From: UBA1724 sp963632245
Lineage (GTDB): Bacteria > Verrucomicrobiota > Lentisphaeria > Oligosphaerales > Oligosphaeraceae
Length of the DNA: 14,210 bases
Direction of reading: 5' to 3'
Assembly (NCBI GenBank): GCA_963632245.1
Contig: CAVGTF010000055.1
Span: 1-14,210 of the forward strand
The translations under genes and the position numbers were made by a program. A model generated the notes under the pieces. The model saw only the letters and a list, made by a program, of their open reading frames with translations. It made no database searches and was not told where the DNA came from. Every line of letters starts with the position of its first letter. Within the stretch, counting starts at the first letter, position 1. Below, one piece after another: positions 5,775 to 12,725 of this stretch.

Positions 5775-6226
5775 GAATCGGTCGCGTCAAGTTGATACCC
5801 ACGGAATACGCAGGAAAAGGGAGCGTACTGGACCTGCGAAGTACATCCACAGGGAGCACGCCACGCAGAAGAGGGCAGGGGAATCGGTCGCGTCAAGTTG
5901 ATACCCCCAGTATACGCAGAAAAAGGGAGCGAACTGGACCTGCGAAGTGCATCCCCAGGGGGCACGCCACGCAGGAGAGGGCAGGGCAATCGGTCGCGTC
6001 AAGTTGATACCCACGGAATACGCAGGAAAAGGGAGCGAACTGGGCCGGTGAAGTGCATCCCCAGGGGGCACGCCACGCAGGAGAGGGCTGGGCAATCGGT
6101 CGCGTCAAGTTGATACCCACGGAATACGCAGGAAAAGGGGGCGTACTGGACCTACGATGTGCATCCCCAGGGGGCACGCCACGCAGGAGAGGGCAGGGGA
6201 ATCGGTCGCGTCAAGTTGATACCCCC
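5775..6226. repeat. 106-bp tandem repeat array, four units plus a partial fifth
   Basis: Units start at 5775, 5881, 5987, 6093 and 6199, an exact 106-bp period with no indels. Most invariant is AATCGGTCGCGTCAAGTTGA; the later part of each unit (GCATCCCCAGGGGGCACGC in units 2-4) varies a little. The fifth copy stops after about 28 bp. Because 106 is not a multiple of three, the reading frame shifts with every unit, so open frames on both strands are incidental. It ends about 200 bp upstream of the BamD-like gene. Whole units are near-identical with no variable spacers, so it is not a CRISPR array. Confidence 0.92.
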
Positions 6227-6431
6227 GGGTGGCAGTAGGGTAGGGTGGTTGCCCAGTTGGGGCTGTGCTGTAGCGGATGGTAGGGTAGTAGGTGGTCTGT
6301 GGAAACGGGATTATCTTAAGTCCGTTTTGGCATTTCGCCCGTAGAAGTCGTGTTCTGACGGGTCATTTCCGATGGGAATGCGGGCGGGTTGCGCCTTCTT
6401 TTGTCCTCGATTGAGAACCCCTTTTCGTCCT
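6227..6431 (+). other. G-rich leader of the BamD-like gene
   Basis: Contains several G runs (6227-6229, 6238-6240, 6243-6245, 6259-6262) and the repeated motif TAGGGTAG/TAGGGTGG. No convincing promoter, terminator or RNA gene was found. An in-frame ATG at 6372 would add 20 residues to the following protein but lacks a signal-peptide character. Confidence 0.3.
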
Positions 6432-7370
6432 ATGAAACATTTCTCCTCGCTGTTCTCCTGCGCGCTAGCGTTCGTCCTTATGGGCAGCGCCGCTCTGTCG
6501 GGGTCCCAGAACTCTCCCTCCACCAACCCCCTGGAGAGTTTCCAGAACTTCACCGAGACCCGCGCCTTCATGCGTCAAGCGGAAGAGTGCCAGGACCGTG
6601 GCGACTACAAGAAGGCCGCCAAATGCTATCGGAAGGCGGCGGCCTTGCAGACTGAGGAGTCGAAGAAAGCGGGATTCCTGTATTTGCGGGCGCAGAGCCT
6701 GTTGCTGGCGCACCGCGTCCACGACGCGCTGGAGGCCTACACCGACCTCCTGGAGAACCACCTCTACCAGATTCCGCTGGAGAATGCCCTGGAGCAGCTG
6801 CGCCAGCTGGCGGACGACTTTCAGCAGGGCAGGGGGACCTTCCTGAGGTTGAAGGACCAGCAGGCTGCCATCCACGTCTACAAGATCATCGTGCAGTATC
6901 AGCCTGATGTGCGGCGCTCCCTGGACGACCGCATGGTGCTGGCGGCCAAGCAGGAGCAGGACTCCGATGTGGAGGGGGCGGTGGCGACCTACCAGGAGAT
7001 CCTCAAGGCACTCCCCAACGATCCCGATGCCCGTTTCCGCCTGGCGTCTTTACTAGACAAGACCGCCAGCAAGCGTGATGGCGACGGCGAATTAAGCCGT
7101 GCCGCGATTCGGGAAGCGAAGCGTTTCCTGCAGGATGCGGGGGAGAGCGATCCCCGTCGGACTGAAGCGGAGGGCTTCCTTACCAAGGCGCAGGAGCGCG
7201 AGGCGTCCCGTCTTTGGGAGCGCGCCGCCTTCTATCTGGGAAAATACCACTCCAAGCCCCAGATCGCCCGGAGATACCTGCTGGATCTGCGCCGGGACTA
7301 CCCCGATACTGAGGCCGGCCGCAAAGCCCGACTCCTCCTCTCCGAAAAGTTCCCCGAGGATCTCCAGTAG
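6432..7370 (+). CDS. Exported TPR protein, BamD/YfiO-like
   Basis: Likely a periplasmic, possibly outer-membrane-linked, tetratricopeptide protein. BamD is the lipoprotein that works with BamA in outer-membrane protein assembly. The 312-residue form starting at ATG 6432 has a signal peptide: MKHFSS, then a hydrophobic stretch to about 18 and an ASA-like cut region near 20-24. TPR-like helices appear at about 45-75 (GDYKKAAKCYRKAA), 85-110, 145-200 (EGAVATYQEILKALPND) and 265-305, where YPDTEAGRKARLLL is typical of YfiO/BamD. No lipobox Cys sits at the expected place, unlike true BamD. It is longer than BamD (~245). lptE starts 21 bp downstream, so an envelope operon is likely. A general TPR protein is the alternative. 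Confidence 0.65.
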   Translation: MKHFSSLFSCALAFVLMGSAALSGSQNSPSTNPLESFQNFTETRAFMRQAEECQDRGDYKKAAKCYRKAAALQTEESKKAGFLYLRAQSLLLAHRVHDALEAYTDLLENHLYQIPLENALEQLRQLADDFQQGRGTFLRLKDQQAAIHVYKIIVQYQPDVRRSLDDRMVLAAKQEQDSDVEGAVATYQEILKALPNDPDARFRLASLLDKTASKRDGDGELSRAAIREAKRFLQDAGESDPRRTEAEGFLTKAQEREASRLWERAAFYLGKYHSKPQIARRYLLDLRRDYPDTEAGRKARLLLSEKFPEDLQ

Positions 7371-7391
7371 AACGCCAACCCCACCACTGCC

Positions 7392-7925
7392 ATGAAGACC
7401 CTTCGCCTGACTGCGGCATTCGCCCTGATGCTCACCCTGGCCGCGTGCACCACGTACCACGTGGGGACGCCCCTTCCGAAAGAGCTGCGGAATATCTCCC
7501 TGGGCAAGGTGGTGAATCTCTCCCAAGAAGACGCGCTGTCGCATCTGCTGCGGGATCGCCTGGCCGACCGAATCCTCCAGACCCCCGGTCTCAAGCTCTC
7601 CTCCGACGCAGACGCCACCCTGGATCTCTCCGTGAAGATCCTCTCTCTGGACCAAACCAAGGCCGCCCGCGCCCTCATGCGCGACCGCAAGGCCAGCCAT
7701 GACGACAGCGACCGCTACCAGACCGTCCTCTACCGCCTGGAGATGGAGTGCAAATACTTGGGCGTGCCCCGGGACTCCGCCCTCTCGCCCCGCAAGGGCC
7801 GTGTGCGCGTGACGGCGGATGTGCCGCTCCTCCAGGATCTCGCCCTCTCCCAGCAGAAGGCCCTCCAGGAATTGGCGCGCGCCGCCGCCTGGGAAATCCT
7901 CTCCGATCTCTCTCTGGACGACTAG
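7392..7925 (+). CDS. lptE: Lipoprotein, LptE-like (LPS assembly)
   Basis: Probable outer-membrane lipoprotein partner of LptD in lipopolysaccharide delivery. The 177 residues start with a type II signal peptide ending in lipobox LAAC, lipidated Cys19. The mature part has the LptE-like pattern: a TPLPKELRNISLGKVVN strand, the segment LSHLLRDRLADRILQTPGLK (about 49-68), DATLDLSVKIL (about 74-84), and a C-terminal helix with LQELARAAAWEILSDL. Sequence identity in this family is low, so the name rests on the pattern, size and neighbours. It follows the BamD-like gene by 21 bp and precedes ispF by 4 bp. The start has no clear Shine-Dalgarno, which suggests coupled translation. Confidence 0.6.
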   Translation: MKTLRLTAAFALMLTLAACTTYHVGTPLPKELRNISLGKVVNLSQEDALSHLLRDRLADRILQTPGLKLSSDADATLDLSVKILSLDQTKAARALMRDRKASHDDSDRYQTVLYRLEMECKYLGVPRDSALSPRKGRVRVTADVPLLQDLALSQQKALQELARAAAWEILSDLSLDD

Positions 7926-7929
7926 CGAT

Positions 7930-8415
7930 ATGGACTTCCGCATCGGCGAGGGCTTCGACATCCATCCCCTCCAAAAGGGTCGGCCTTTCCGCTTGGGCGG
8001 CGTCACACTGGTCCATCCCGAGGGACTGGGTCCCGCGGGGCACTCCGATGGCGATCCCCTGCTCCACGCGGTGATTGACGCCATGCTGGGCTCCCTGGCG
8101 CTGGGCGACATCGGCGGATGGTTCCCCGATACCGATCCCCAGTGGAAGGACGCCGACAGCGCACAGCTCGTGCGCATGGTGCGGCGGGATCCCCGTCTGG
8201 CGCATTGGCACCTGGGCAATCTGGATGCCACCATCTATCTCTCCCGCCCCAAGATGTCGCCGCATCTCCTGACATTGCGCCAGAGCCTGGCGGATCTGCT
8301 GGAGGCGCCAGTGGATCGCATCTCCTTGAAAGCCAAGAGCATGAATGGCCTTGGCGCCATTGGCGCCGGCGATGCCGTTGCCGCGCGGGTCTGCCTCCTG
8401 GCACTCCTGCAATGA
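7930..8415 (+). CDS. ispF: 2-C-methyl-D-erythritol 2,4-cyclodiphosphate synthase
   Basis: MEP-pathway enzyme of isoprenoid synthesis that cyclises CDP-ME-2-phosphate, releasing CMP; a cytosolic trimer in characterised relatives. The 161 residues are the normal length. Metal ligands Asp10 and His12 lie in GFDIH, His46 in LLH; HSDGD at 38-42 and ALGDIGGWFPDTDP at 57-70 are family signatures, as is RPKMSPH at 106-112. Odd: the C-terminal motif, KATTTEKLG in E. coli with the Mg-contacting Glu135, reads KAKSMNGLG at 134-142, and the following GRGEG reads GAGDA. The active site may be altered or the protein may have changed function. It begins 4 bp after lptE. Confidence 0.9.
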   Translation: MDFRIGEGFDIHPLQKGRPFRLGGVTLVHPEGLGPAGHSDGDPLLHAVIDAMLGSLALGDIGGWFPDTDPQWKDADSAQLVRMVRRDPRLAHWHLGNLDATIYLSRPKMSPHLLTLRQSLADLLEAPVDRISLKAKSMNGLGAIGAGDAVAARVCLLALLQ

Positions 8416-8471
8416 CTGAATTTCCACATACCTCAATAAACAAGAACCCCTCAACATAGGAATTTTCATCG

Positions 8472-8837
8472 ATGAAAAAGTACACCAAGGAACACCAGTG
8501 GATTGAAGCGCAGGCGGACGGCACCGCCAAGGTGGGCATCACCCGTTTTGCCGCCGACGAGCTCGGCGAAGTCACCTTCGTGGAATTGCCCGCCGTGGGC
8601 AAGCTCATCCATGGCGGCGAGCCCCTGTGCGTCGTGGAATCCGTCAAGGCGGCCAGCGATGTCTTCCTGCCGGTGACCGGCACCATCGCACAGGTCAACA
8701 CCCCCCTAGAAAAGAATCCATCGCCCGTCAACGACGACCCCGAGGGCGAGGGATGGATCTGCATCCTCTCCAACCCCGATTTGGCCGCCATGGACGCCCT
8801 CATGACTCCCGAACAATACCAGGAGTTCTGCCGCTAA
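8472..8837 (+). CDS. gcvH: Glycine cleavage system H protein
   Basis: Small lipoyl carrier that shuttles the aminomethyl group between the P, T and L proteins of the glycine cleavage system; in some bacteria it also serves as a lipoyl relay. The 121 residues are near the usual ~127. VGITRFAADELGEVTFVELP is at 21-40, and the lipoylation motif ESVKAASD at 56-63 has Lys59 as the lipoyl site, followed by LPVTG. The C-terminal helix carries YQEFC. It starts after TAGGAA (8457-8462). No gcvT, gcvP or lipoyl-ligase gene is adjacent; it lies alone between ispF (56 bp upstream) and the rpmH promoter. Confidence 0.95.
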   Translation: MKKYTKEHQWIEAQADGTAKVGITRFAADELGEVTFVELPAVGKLIHGGEPLCVVESVKAASDVFLPVTGTIAQVNTPLEKNPSPVNDDPEGEGWICILSNPDLAAMDALMTPEQYQEFCR

Positions 8838-8877
8838 ATTCCGCCTCCCGAAGAGGTCCGTCCATCCACGCCTTCCC

Positions 8878-8906
8878 TTTGCAAACCGGAAAGTTACGCT
8901 TATATT
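8878..8906 (+). promoter_or_regulatory. Predicted sigma-70-type promoter of rpmH
   Basis: -35 TTTGCA (8878-8883), 17-bp spacer, -10 TATATT (8901-8906). The -10 sits inside a small inverted repeat GCTTA-TAT-TAAGC (8898-8910). Distance to the rpmH start is about 70 bp. It is the best-formed promoter in the window and fits the strong expression expected for a ribosomal protein. Confidence 0.55.
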
Positions 8907-8977
8907 AAGCGACCCTACAACCCGGACGGACTTTTTCCATTCCTACATATTTCACTAGCTTTTAAGGAGTTACTGCC

Positions 8978-9112
8978 ATGAAAATGACTTACCAGCCCCA
9001 TTGCAAGAGCCGCAAGCGCACCCACGGTTTCCGGAAGCGCATGGCTACTGCTGACGGCCGCAAGATCCTCGCCCATCGCCGCAAGGTGGGCCGCAAGCGC
9101 CTGACCGTGTAA
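8978..9112 (+). CDS. rpmH: Ribosomal protein bL34
   Basis: 44-residue, highly basic component of the large ribosomal subunit. The sequence MKMTYQPHCKSRKRTHGFRK with RMATADGRKILAHRRKVGRK and RLTV after it is a full-length bL34, matching the family length (44-46). The signature K/R-R-x-H-G-F-R-x-R-M is at 13-22. TAAGGAG at 8963-8969 is a strong ribosome-binding site. rnpA follows after 159 bp with no terminator between them, the usual rpmH-rnpA order. The start Met-Lys-Met-Thr is slightly unusual: many relatives read MKRTFQPS or similar. An ORF length cut-off could easily miss it. Confidence 0.97.
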   Translation: MKMTYQPHCKSRKRTHGFRKRMATADGRKILAHRRKVGRKRLTV

Positions 9113-9271
9113 TCATTGCATTCGGCGGGGACGCGTCCTCTCTCTCCTTCCTGCCTCGCCTCCAGCAATCTCCGATGCGCCTTTTCATAGGCGTATTTGT
9201 CATCTTGGCTGGAGGACGGGGCATGTCCTTGAGGAAAGTGGATTTCGCCTTCGCCCTCGGTCCTTCTCTCC

Positions 9272-9706
9272 ATGAGCGCCCCGGAAGACTCCTGCGGAAG
9301 CAAGGAGCGGAAGGCCTTCGGTCCCTCCGCCAGACTCCGTTGCCGCGCCCATCTGGACCTTGTTCGGGAGCAGGGTATTAACCTGGCTTGCCGGTACTGT
9401 GCCATCCAAGTCTTAAAAACGCCGCCGGAAGGGGACTGCCGGACGGCGTTTTTGATTTCCCGGAAATTCGACCTCTCCGCCGTCGTCCGGAACCGCGCCC
9501 GCAGGCTATTGCGGGAATGCTGGCGGAGTCTGTTGCCGGAGTTAGCGCCCTGCTGGCTGCTGCTGATTCCCCGTCGCGCCATCAAGAAAGCGAAATTAGG
9601 GGATGTGCTCCCGAAGGTATCGGGTCTTTTGCGGAGCGTGGGCGTGTTGCCTGTGGAGTCCGCCGCGGCAGCGCCGGAGAGCGTCCATGTGCGAGAGACG
9701 CCCTGA
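9272..9706 (+). CDS. rnpA: Ribonuclease P protein component
   Basis: Protein cofactor of RNase P, which with the RNA subunit removes tRNA 5' leaders. The 144 residues are slightly longer than the usual ~115-125. The family core is SARLRCRAHLDLVREQG at 19-35 and, after a variable loop, the strand AFLISRKF at 59-66, then the RNR signature VVRNRARRLLRECWR at 71-85, followed by the helix and strand PCWLLLIPRRA. About 18 residues precede the conserved start, so a later start is possible, but no other Met is well placed. No Shine-Dalgarno was seen. A terminator-shaped hairpin lies inside the gene at 9415-9453, encoding the variable loop (residues ~49-61). The 3' end overlaps yidD by 20 bp. Confidence 0.87.
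   Translation: MSAPEDSCGSKERKAFGPSARLRCRAHLDLVREQGINLACRYCAIQVLKTPPEGDCRTAFLISRKFDLSAVVRNRARRLLRECWRSLLPELAPCWLLLIPRRAIKKAKLGDVLPKVSGLLRSVGVLPVESAAAAPESVHVRETP
9415..9453 (+). terminator. Terminator-like hairpin inside rnpA (candidate attenuator)
   Basis: AAAAACGCCG (9415-9424) pairs perfectly with CGGCGTTTTT (9444-9453); CCGG (9425-9428) pairs with CCGG (9439-9442), leaving one bulged A and a 10-nt loop. This gives a 14-bp GC-rich stem whose 3' arm ends in five T and is followed by GATTT. It has the form of an intrinsic terminator, usable in both directions because of the matching A run. It overlaps codons 48-61 of rnpA, which encode the least conserved loop of the protein. Confidence 0.6.
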
Positions 9707-9989
9707 TGGCGGCAGTGACGCGAGCCCCGCGGAGGGTCGTCCCTCCTGCGCCGCGCGGATTTGCGATTGGCTCATCCGGGGTTATCAGCGCTATCTGAGT
9801 CCCCTGAAGCCGCCTGTCTGCCGCTTCACTCCAACCTGTTCCCATTACGCGCGGGACGCCTTCCGGATCCACGGCTTCTGGAAGGGTCTGGGTCTGACCA
9901 TCTGGCGGATCCTCCGCTGCCAGCCCTTCTACAACGGCAATCTGGTGGACCCCGTTCCGCCAAAGAAGCCGAAGAAGCCGAAGTCCTAG
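9687..9989 (+). CDS. yidD: Membrane protein insertion efficiency factor YidD
   Basis: Small inner-membrane-associated protein (UPF0161 family) that assists YidC-dependent insertion. The 100 residues from ATG 9687 contain the family core at about 25-92: LIRGYQRYLSPL, CRFTPTCSHYARDAFRIHG and WRILRCQPF, with the characteristic Cys pattern (Cys45, Cys51, Cys78). The tail is Lys/Pro-rich (PPKKPKKPKS). The start overlaps rnpA by 20 bp, suggesting translational coupling; the frame is also open upstream to 9603, but that extension lies within rnpA and has no family similarity. yidC follows after 98 bp. Confidence 0.93.
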   Translation: MCERRPDGGSDASPAEGRPSCAARICDWLIRGYQRYLSPLKPPVCRFTPTCSHYARDAFRIHGFWKGLGLTIWRILRCQPFYNGNLVDPVPPKKPKKPKS

Positions 9990-10087
9990 CCAAATCCCCC
10001 TTTCCGTTCCCCCTTCTGTCCCGCCTTCGGGCAACCCCTGCCTCCCGCAGCGCGATGCGCGCGCCCGCGGGGCCACCGATTCCCAAG

Positions 10088-11857
10088 ATGAAGAAATTCG
10101 ATCCCATTTCCCTGATTGGCACCCTGATTTGTGCCGCGGCGCTGATCGGCATTTTTATTCATAACGCCAAGAGCGCATCCCGTCGCGCGGAGGCTACGCG
10201 AGTCGCCGCGCAGAATGCAACGCCGATCTACTCCCAGCCGGTGGAGGAGCTCCCGGTGGATGCCGAGGCCGCGGCGCTGGCGAAGAATGCGAGCACCGAG
10301 GTCGTGCAGCGGGATCCCGTGACCCTGGAGGTGCCGGGCGTCATGCAGGTGGATCTGGACACCATGGGTCGCGGCGTGCGTGCCATTCGCCTGGAACAGT
10401 ATAAGCTCCAAAGCCGTGACGAAGCGCAGCGCCAGATCCCCGTCTCTCTGGGAACCGAGCAAGTGCCCTTCCTGGGATTGTCCTTGCCGGGCGAGGGCCT
10501 GCGTGAGGTCAAGGAGCCCGAGATCACCGAGCAAACCGTGACCACCCGTCGTCTCAATGCCTCCGGGACCATCCTCTTTGAGGAAACCTGGAGTCTTCCC
10601 GAGGGTGGTGCCGAGGCCGCCAATCCCTACGCTCTCAAGTATACCCTGAAGGCCACCAATGTCTCCCAGACGCCCGCCGTCCTGCGGGGCGCGGCCCTCT
10701 CCTGCGGCGCACTGCCCGACTTCCTCTCCAACGAGGCAAATACCACCTTCTCGCGGTACTTCTCCGGCTGCGTGGCATACGGGCGCATCTCCAAGAATGA
10801 CGCCAAGACCCTGGACAAGAAGGACATCACCAAGAAGCTCACCGTCGAGAAGCAGAACCAGTATCTGCAGACTCCCGCCAACTGGGTGGGTGTCTCCTCG
10901 AAGTATTTCCTCTTCGCGCTGCGCGACGTGCAGTGGGAGGGCGGTGCGCCCGCCGTCTTTGCGGGCTTCGCGCCCTCCCAGCCCCGCGAGCTATTGCCCA
11001 CGGAGTGTTTCAGTGCGCAAGCGGTGTTGCCCGAGATGTCGTTGATGCCGGGCGAAAGCCGGACCCTGACCGTCTCCGGATATGCGGGTCCCAAGAGCTA
11101 CCAGATGCTGGAGCCCATGGGACAGGGCCTGCCCTCCATCCTGAACATGGACCTCTTCTTCTTCTGGCACTACGACTGGATGGGCTGGCTGTGCAAGATG
11201 CTCCTGAAAGCCCTCAACGGCATTGCCGGATGCTTCTCCCCCTCCTTTGCCTACGGCTTGGCAATCATCCTCATTACCGTGATCGTGAAGCTGGTCTTCC
11301 TGCCTTTGGCCTGGAAGAGCACCCGCAGTATGAAGAAAATGAGCGCCATCCAGCCCCAGCTGAAGGAGCTCCGCGAGAAATACAAGGATGATCCCCAGCG
11401 GATGTATTATGAGCAGCAGAAGCTCTTCAAGGAGAACAACGTGAGCCAGACTGGCGGCTGCCTGCCCATGCTGGTGCAGATCCCCGTCTTCTTCGCAATG
11501 TTCAATACCTTCCGCGGCGCCATCGAAATCCGCAACGCCGGATTCCTGTGGGTGGACGACCTCTCCATGCCAGATCCCATCTTCGGACTGCCCATCCATC
11601 CCCTGGCGATCCTCACCGGCGTCACCATGTTCATCCAGCAGAAGCTCCAGCCCATGCCGGATCCCAACCAGGCGAAGATGATGAACATCATGTCCCTAGT
11701 CTTCGTGGTCTTCTTCTACAACATGCCTGCCGGACTCACCCTCTACATGACCGTGAACCAGCTCACCTCCATCGCCCAGATGCTCCTCTTCCGGCGGCTG
11801 GAGAAAAAGGCGGCCGCGCAGTCGACTCCTGCCGCCCCCAAGAAGGCGAAGGCGTAA
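10088..11857 (+). CDS. yidC: Membrane protein insertase YidC
   Basis: Inserts proteins into the inner membrane, alone or with Sec. The 589 residues have the Gram-negative layout: TM1 at about 7-24 (ISLIGTLICAAALIGIFIH), a large periplasmic domain about 75-345 with the beta-sandwich of the P1 type, and the Oxa1-type core about 355-572. In the core: TM2 near 387-408, cytoplasmic helical hairpin 412-450, GGCLPMLVQIPVFFAMFNTF at 456-475, then TMs near 500-520 and 533-565, and a Lys/Ala-rich tail. Lys401 takes the place of the groove Arg366 of E. coli, a conservative change. ATG 10088 is chosen because it begins MKKF before TM1; 10055 in the same frame is the alternative. No Shine-Dalgarno is evident. 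Confidence 0.95.
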   Translation: MKKFDPISLIGTLICAAALIGIFIHNAKSASRRAEATRVAAQNATPIYSQPVEELPVDAEAAALAKNASTEVVQRDPVTLEVPGVMQVDLDTMGRGVRAIRLEQYKLQSRDEAQRQIPVSLGTEQVPFLGLSLPGEGLREVKEPEITEQTVTTRRLNASGTILFEETWSLPEGGAEAANPYALKYTLKATNVSQTPAVLRGAALSCGALPDFLSNEANTTFSRYFSGCVAYGRISKNDAKTLDKKDITKKLTVEKQNQYLQTPANWVGVSSKYFLFALRDVQWEGGAPAVFAGFAPSQPRELLPTECFSAQAVLPEMSLMPGESRTLTVSGYAGPKSYQMLEPMGQGLPSILNMDLFFFWHYDWMGWLCKMLLKALNGIAGCFSPSFAYGLAIILITVIVKLVFLPLAWKSTRSMKKMSAIQPQLKELREKYKDDPQRMYYEQQKLFKENNVSQTGGCLPMLVQIPVFFAMFNTFRGAIEIRNAGFLWVDDLSMPDPIFGLPIHPLAILTGVTMFIQQKLQPMPDPNQAKMMNIMSLVFVVFFYNMPAGLTLYMTVNQLTSIAQMLLFRRLEKKAAAQSTPAAPKKAKA

Positions 11858-11926
11858 AGAGGCCAAGCAGAACCACCCTTTCATTCCCAACCGAAAACAC
11901 ACCCCTCCCTACAGGAAACCGACACC

Positions 11927-12469
11927 ATGACACCGCAGGAACTTCAGACTCTGGCTAAGAAAACGCTGGAAGAGATGGTCAAACCCCTGGGCCTCCAGGC
12001 AGAATGCCAGATCGCCCCCAAGGGCGACAGCGAGGAGGGCGCCTTCGGCATTTCCCTCCAGGGAAAGGACTGCGGTCGGATCATCGGACGAAAGGGGCAG
12101 ACTCTGGAGGCCCTGGAGCTCATCTTCAACCGGATCATGAAGCGCCACGATGAAGACGCCCCCTGGATTCCCCTGGAAATCGATGGCTACACCACCGGCA
12201 AGACCGGCGATGCACCCCACCGCGGCGGAAAGGACGGCCGGCGCTTCCAGCTGGACGACGAGACCCTGGACCAGCTTACCCACATGGCGAAGGACTGCGC
12301 GAAGGAGGTCAAGCACTGGAAGAAGAGCCGCAAGCTGGGACCCTACCTGCCTGCGGAACGCCGCGCAATCCACACCGCGCTGAAGGACGATCCGGATGTG
12401 ACCACGAATTCCATCCCCGCCCCCGAAGCCGGCGAGCGAATGAAATATGTAGAAATCCTCCTGAAATAG
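11927..12469 (+). CDS. jag: KH/R3H RNA-binding protein, Jag/KhpB-like
   Basis: Predicted single-stranded nucleic-acid-binding protein of the Jag (KhpB/EloR) family, usually encoded beside yidC. The 180 residues hold a KH domain with GRIIGRKGQTLEALELIFNR at 50-69 and an R3H domain with R-x-x-x-H at 145-149 (ERRAIH) and a downstream TTNSI segment. The N-terminal Jag-N domain of Firmicute KhpB is absent, as in other short family members. A basic, Gly-rich insertion of about 20 residues (near 90-107) lies between the two domains. ATG follows AGGAA at 11913-11917, 69 bp after yidC; a terminator-like hairpin comes 26 bp after the stop, closing the rpmH-to-jag block. Confidence 0.92.
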   Translation: MTPQELQTLAKKTLEEMVKPLGLQAECQIAPKGDSEEGAFGISLQGKDCGRIIGRKGQTLEALELIFNRIMKRHDEDAPWIPLEIDGYTTGKTGDAPHRGGKDGRRFQLDDETLDQLTHMAKDCAKEVKHWKKSRKLGPYLPAERRAIHTALKDDPDVTTNSIPAPEAGERMKYVEILLK

Positions 12470-12495
12470 CGATTTTCCTTTCCGAGGAAACTGGC

Positions 12496-12529
12496 AAGGC
12501 CGTCTGACACCATCTGGGCAGGCGGCCTT
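12496..12529 (+). terminator. Hairpin after jag, possible terminator
   Basis: AAGGCCGTCT (12496-12505) pairs with AGGCGGCCTT (12520-12529), ten pairs with one G-T, around a 14-nt loop. No T tract follows. It separates jag from prs and is preceded by a small TTTCC/GGAAA stem at 12479-12490. Confidence 0.45.
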
Positions 12530-12615
12530 CCGCGCTTTCTGGGGAAAATCCCCCACACCACGGCCCTTTCCTCCTCCGAAACACCGCCATTTTCCAAAAG
12601 AACCGAAAGCGGGCA

Positions 12616-12624
12616 TGATATTAT
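12616..12624 (+). promoter_or_regulatory. Possible extended -10 promoter of prs
   Basis: TGATATTAT reads as TG-n-TATTAT, an extended -10 box, about 100 bp upstream of prs and after the jag hairpin. No -35 stands at normal spacing. This is the only AT-rich spot in a C-rich leader. Confidence 0.3.
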
Positions 12625-12725
12625 CCCCGTTTCCGGAAGATCCCCCTTCCTAAATCCCCGCTAACAGGGAGAAACAGCGGACATCCCCGCCCACCTGCGA
12701 CTCCCCCTCCACCCATTCCACTTCC

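Noticed and set aside
5775..6226. CRISPR array
   Set aside because: Entire 106-bp units are near-identical with no variable spacers, and no cas gene is present.
5756..6238. Several open frames of 60-100 codons on both strands in the 106-bp array
   Set aside because: The 106-bp period changes frame in each unit, so openness reflects few stop triplets in the unit, not selection for protein.
8416..8471. Glycine riboswitch upstream of gcvH
   Set aside because: Only 56 bp are available and no conserved glycine-aptamer features are visible.
9175..9381. 68-codon open frame between rpmH and rnpA
   Set aside because: Overlaps rnpA in another frame, with no family resemblance and no good ribosome-binding site.
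9761..10087. 109-residue N-terminal extension of YidC
   Set aside because: It overlaps yidD in another frame, and the signal-anchor begins right after Met at 10088.
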